The notes under the pieces were generated by a model. The model saw nothing but the letters and a program-made list of their open reading frames with translations, did not search any database and was not told the DNA's origin. Positions 61,042 through 64,000 of a DNA stretch of 64,000 nucleotides are shown here, piece by piece. The translations under genes and the position numbers were made by a program. This stretch comes from Nevskia sp. (GTDB taxonomy: Bacteria > Pseudomonadota > Gammaproteobacteria > Nevskiales > Nevskiaceae), in the NCBI GenBank assembly GCA_031291075.1, contig JARLJS010000287.1, positions 46,614 through 110,613 of the forward strand. The letters run 5' to 3'. Position 1 is the stretch's first letter. Every line of letters starts with the position of its first letter.

Positions 61042-62553
61042 ATGAACATCGCGACGATCCTGGAGATGGCCGCCGAGGCGTTCGGCGACCGCACCGCCCT
61101 GGTGTCCGGTGCCACGCGCATGACTTACGCCGAGCTGCGCATCGCGGCGCAGCGCGCGGCGATGGCGATCCGCGCCAGCCGGGCGCGCTACGTTGCGCTG
61201 CTGGACGTGAACAGTCCGGCGGCGCCCGTCGCGATTTTCGGCGCCGCCTACGCCGGCGTGCCCTATGTGCCGCTCAATTACCGTCTGACCCACGCCGAGG
61301 TCAACGAGCTGGTGGAGCGCATCGCCCCCGCCTACCTGGTGGCCGGCGCCGACTACCGTGCGCTGCTGCAGCCGCGCGACGACGTGCAAGTGGTGCAGCG
61401 CGAGGCCTTCCTGGCGCTGCCCGATCTGGGCCAGGCGCTGCCGGAGCCGGAGGAGGATCCTCGCGCGGTGGCGGTGCAGCTGTTCACCAGCGGCACCACC
61501 GGCAAGCCCAAGGCGGCGATCCTGCGCCACGAGAACCTGATGTCCTACATCGTCGGCACGGTGGAGTTTGGCGCCGCGGCCGAGGACGACGCGGTGCTGG
61601 TGACGGTGCCGCCGTATCACATCGCCGGCATCTCGGCGGTGCTCAGCTCGACCTATGCCTGCAGGCGCATGGTGCAGCTCGACGGCTTCGATGCCGCCGC
61701 ATGGCTGCACGCCTGCCGCGCCGAGCACGTCAGCAACGTCTTCCTGGTGCCGACCATGCTCGGCCGCATCGTCGATCACCTGATGGAGCGCGGCGAGGCG
61801 GCCGCCCTGCCGGCGCTGCGGGCCGTTGCCTACGGCGGCGGCAAGATGCCGCTGTCCACCATCCAGCGCGCCATGGCGCTGCTGCCGCAGGTCGACTTCA
61901 CCAACGCCTATGGCCTCACCGAGACCAGCTCGACCATCGCCGTGCTGGGACCCGACGACCACCGCGCCGCCGCGGCGAGCGAGGATCCGCTGGTGCGCAA
62001 GCGCCTGGCCTCGGTAGGCCGCGCCACCGGCGCGGTCGAGATTGCGATCCGCGACGACGACGGCAAGCCGCTCGGCACCAACCAGCCCGGGCTGGTGTAC
62101 GTGCGCGGCGGCCAGGTGTCGGGCGAGTACCTGAGCCTGGGCAGCGCGCTCGACGGCGACGGCTGGTTCTGCACCCGCGACCGTGGCTACCTCGACGAAG
62201 AGGGCTACCTGTTCCTCGAAGGCCGTGCCGACGACGTGATCGTGCGCGGCGGCGAGAACATCTCCCCGGGCGAGATCGAGGAGATCCTGCTTGGTCATCC
62301 CGCGGTGGCCGACGCCGCCGTGGTGGCGGTGCCGGACGAGCAGTGGGGCGAAGGGGTGGGCGCGGTGGTGGTGCTGAAGGAGAACGCCCGTGCCAGCGTC
62401 GCCGAACTGCAGGACCTGGTGAAGCAGCACCTGCGCTCCTCGCGCGTGCCGCAGACCATCGTCTTCCGCGACGCCCTGCCGTACAACGAGCTTGGCAAGG
62501 TGCTGCGCCGTGTCATCCGCCAGGAGCTGAGCGCGTCGCAAGTGCCGGCCTAG
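61042..62553 (+). CDS. Acyl-CoA synthetase (class I adenylate-forming)
   Basis: 503 residues. Motifs: LFTSGTTGKPKAAILRHENL (P-loop), YGLTETSSTIAVLG, GWFCTRDRGYLDEEGYLFLE, GRADDVIVRGGENISPGEIE and the catalytic Lys region NELGKVLRRVIR. It activates a carboxylic acid to its CoA thioester. Position after the Ltp2-like aldolase and hydrolase suggests a steroid side-chain or ring acid, but specificity is not readable. It is followed by an intergenic repeat. Confidence 0.85.
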   Translation: MNIATILEMAAEAFGDRTALVSGATRMTYAELRIAAQRAAMAIRASRARYVALLDVNSPAAPVAIFGAAYAGVPYVPLNYRLTHAEVNELVERIAPAYLVAGADYRALLQPRDDVQVVQREAFLALPDLGQALPEPEEDPRAVAVQLFTSGTTGKPKAAILRHENLMSYIVGTVEFGAAAEDDAVLVTVPPYHIAGISAVLSSTYACRRMVQLDGFDAAAWLHACRAEHVSNVFLVPTMLGRIVDHLMERGEAAALPALRAVAYGGGKMPLSTIQRAMALLPQVDFTNAYGLTETSSTIAVLGPDDHRAAAASEDPLVRKRLASVGRATGAVEIAIRDDDGKPLGTNQPGLVYVRGGQVSGEYLSLGSALDGDGWFCTRDRGYLDEEGYLFLEGRADDVIVRGGENISPGEIEEILLGHPAVADAAVVAVPDEQWGEGVGAVVVLKENARASVAELQDLVKQHLRSSRVPQTIVFRDALPYNELGKVLRRVIRQELSASQVPA

Positions 62554-62576
62554 CCAATGCGCCGGCAGGGGCTCTT

Positions 62577-62697
62577 GCCTCTCCCCTTGGGAGAGGCCGC
62601 GCCGTAAGGCGCGGGTGAGGGCGCGCCGTTTCCCTCGTTGGACGCTCTTCCGACCGCGCTGCCCTCACCCCAGCCCCTCTCCCAGGGGGAGAGGGGA
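62577..62697. repeat. CTCTCCC/GGGAGAG intergenic repeat, copy 3
   Basis: Bounded by GCCTCTCCCCTTGGGAGAGG and CCCCTCTCCCAGGGGGAGAG, with GGGTGAGGGCGCGCCG and GCCCTCACCCC inside. It matches the elements at 15984-16098 and 25943-26063. It lies between the CoA ligase and the last gene. Confidence 0.85.
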
Positions 62698-62753
62698 ATG
62701 GTGTGTTCGATGGCCTGGGGCATCACTCTGGTCGGCGCGCGGTAAGCTGTGAT

Positions 62754-64000
62754 ATGTCTGCCGCAGCCAGCCCAATTCCCGGCCAGCCGCATTGTGCCGC
62801 CGCTTACGCGGCGCAGCTGCTGCGTTCGCTGGGGGCGACCCCGATCCATGCGCTGTCGGCCCCGGCCGAACATCCCGCCGTCGCCTGGGCCACCTGCGGC
62901 CTGATGCAGCTCACGGGTGAGCCGGGCGGAGCCCCGACCATGTGCCCGGCTCCTCTGACCGCCTGCGCCGACGGGGCGCTGGCCGCCCTGGCGAGCCTGG
63001 CTCCGGCCGGAGCGCTGGCCGGCCTGCGCGGGAGCTCGATCCTGGCGGAGCGCGCCGCGATCATGCGGCTGCATCGGGCGGGCGCGCGTTCCCCCGGCGG
63101 TGCCTGCCGCCTGTATCCGGCCCGCGACGGCTGGATCGCCCTCAACCTCGCACGCGAAGATGACTGGGCCTTGCTGCCGGCCTGGCTCGAGCTGGAGCAG
63201 CCGATGGTGCCGGCGCAGTTACCGGAACTGATTGCCGGCCGCGCGGCGGATGAACTGGTCGAGCGCGGCCGCCTGCTGGGCCTGGCTGTCGCCGCGGATG
63301 CGATGCCGGAATCCGGGCCAGGCTGGTTCTCGGTACTTGCCCGCGGAGTTCCAGTGCCGGCGCCGCGGAAGGCGCCGCGGGTACTGGAGCTGTCCTCGCT
63401 GTGGGCCGGCCCCTTGTGCGGCCGGCTGCTGCTGGCGCTGGGCGCCGATGTCGTCAAGCTGGAAAGCCCGCAGCGTCCGGACGGGGCGCGGCATGGACAT
63501 CCCGCCTTCTTCGACCGGCTCAACGGCGGCAAGCGCTGCGTGGCGCTGGACCCGCAGCAGCCAGCTGGACGCGAGCGTTTTCGGGCATTGATCGCCGCGG
63601 CGGACATCGTGATCGAAGGTTCGCGGCCGCGGGCCTTGCGCCAGCTCGGCATCGATGCCGAGGCCATGGTCCGCGAGCGGCCCGGCCTGACCTGGCTCAG
63701 CCTCACCGGCTACGGACGCGGCGAGCCGCAGGAGAACTGGATCGCCTACGGCGACGACGCGGCGGTGGCCGCGGGCCTGTCCGGCCTGCTGCACGCCGTG
63801 ACCGGGCAGCGCCTGATCGTCGGCGACGCCATCGCCGATCCGCTCACCGGCCTGCATGCGGCGCTGGCGGCCTGGGCCAGCCACCGCGAGGGCGGGGGGC
63901 GCCTCGTCGGCCTGGCGCTGCGCGACGTGGTGGCGCACTGCATCGGCTTCGACCTGCCCGCGGGGCCGTCGGAGCGGCGGCAACGGCAGGCCGAATGGAC
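62754..64000 (+). CDS. CaiB/BaiF-type acyl-CoA transferase with N-terminal extension (3' end outside window)
   Basis: An ATG at 62754 opens a frame that has no stop before the window ends; 415 residues are seen. The first about 200 residues (MSAAASPIPGQPHCAAAYAA; SPGGACRLYPARDGWIALNL) resemble the C-terminal half of a CaiB protein; from about residue 203 a canonical N-terminal half follows: VLELSSLWAGPLCGRLLLAL, NGGKRCVALDP, SLTGYGRGEP and YGDDAAVAAGLSG with the likely catalytic Asp. This half-reversed layout fits a known CoA-transferase subgroup. No ORF in the other five frames has similar support. Confidence 0.8.
   Translation, partial: MSAAASPIPGQPHCAAAYAAQLLRSLGATPIHALSAPAEHPAVAWATCGLMQLTGEPGGAPTMCPAPLTACADGALAALASLAPAGALAGLRGSSILAERAAIMRLHRAGARSPGGACRLYPARDGWIALNLAREDDWALLPAWLELEQPMVPAQLPELIAGRAADELVERGRLLGLAVAADAMPESGPGWFSVLARGVPVPAPRKAPRVLELSSLWAGPLCGRLLLALGADVVKLESPQRPDGARHGHPAFFDRLNGGKRCVALDPQQPAGRERFRALIAAADIVIEGSRPRALRQLGIDAEAMVRERPGLTWLSLTGYGRGEPQENWIAYGDDAAVAAGLSGLLHAVTGQRLIVGDAIADPLTGLHAALAAWASHREGGGRLVGLALRDVVAHCIGFDLPAGPSERRQRQAEW

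Overview
The window is high-GC (roughly two-thirds G+C), gene-dense chromosomal DNA of a Gram-negative bacterium. Gene content suggests a steroid-degrading gammaproteobacterium, perhaps Nevskiales/Solimonadaceae or Steroidobacter-like. That placement is an inference from gene content and repeat types; no rRNA, tRNA or CRISPR array was seen.

Layout. (1) 1-3433: a probable surface locus: the 3' part of a collagen-like Gly-X-Thr protein, a twin-arginine NHL-propeller protein, three tandem tail-collar proteins and a GNAT acetyltransferase. (2) 3510-8829, minus strand: a REC-EAL c-di-GMP phosphodiesterase, an exported PHB-depolymerase-type esterase and a large LuxR/MalT-type (LAL) regulator; the last two share an upstream bipartite motif. 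(3) 9101-10816: a TetR regulator with a probable leaderless promoter, a membrane di-iron desaturase/hydroxylase and a 53-residue rubredoxin. (4) 10969-17297: an HsaA-like flavin monooxygenase, KstD, an SDR, an old-yellow-enzyme reductase and a divergent FAD monooxygenase. (5) 17513-24230: a small exported protein and three exported amidase-signature proteins, with a frameshifted DUF3052 gene between them. (6) 24281-31395, minus strand: methyltransferase, SDRs, FadD3-like HIP-CoA synthetase, 2Fe-2S ferredoxin, 3(17)beta-HSD-like SDR and a KstD/fumarate-reductase-type flavoprotein. (7) 31572-47106, plus strand: HsaC/TesB extradiol dioxygenase, IpdA, IpdB, DUF35 plus thiolase-like protein, IpdC, EchA20, four acyl-CoA dehydrogenases, FadA6, two SDRs (one IpdF), MaoC hydratase and another thiolase. 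(8) 47230-52496: YCF48-like protein, MMPL/RND transporter, AraC regulator and ICMT-like methyltransferase. (9) 52575-53871: SRPBCC protein and a Phd/PIN toxin-antitoxin pair. (10) 54173-64000: amidohydrolase, double CaiB CoA-transferase, DUF35 plus Ltp2-type protein, alpha/beta hydrolase, small protein, acyl-CoA ligase and an unfinished CaiB-type gene running off the end.

Together regions 4, 6 and 7 encode much of the 9,10-seco steroid pathway: ring A dehydrogenation (KstD), A-ring hydroxylation and cleavage (HsaA, HsaC), activation of the C/D-ring remnant HIP (FadD3) and opening of rings C and D (IpdF, IpdC, IpdE-type dehydrogenases, EchA20, IpdAB, FadA6). Region 10 looks like side-chain or related CoA-thioester metabolism. 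KshA, HsaB, HsaD and HsaEFG are not in the window and must lie elsewhere if the pathway is complete.

Several intergenic repeat families punctuate the operons: three copies of a CGCAAAT-based inverted repeat confined to the C/D-ring cluster, CTCTCCC/GGGAGAG hairpin elements, REP-like hairpins, and an isolated perfect 43-bp palindrome next to the toxin-antitoxin pair.
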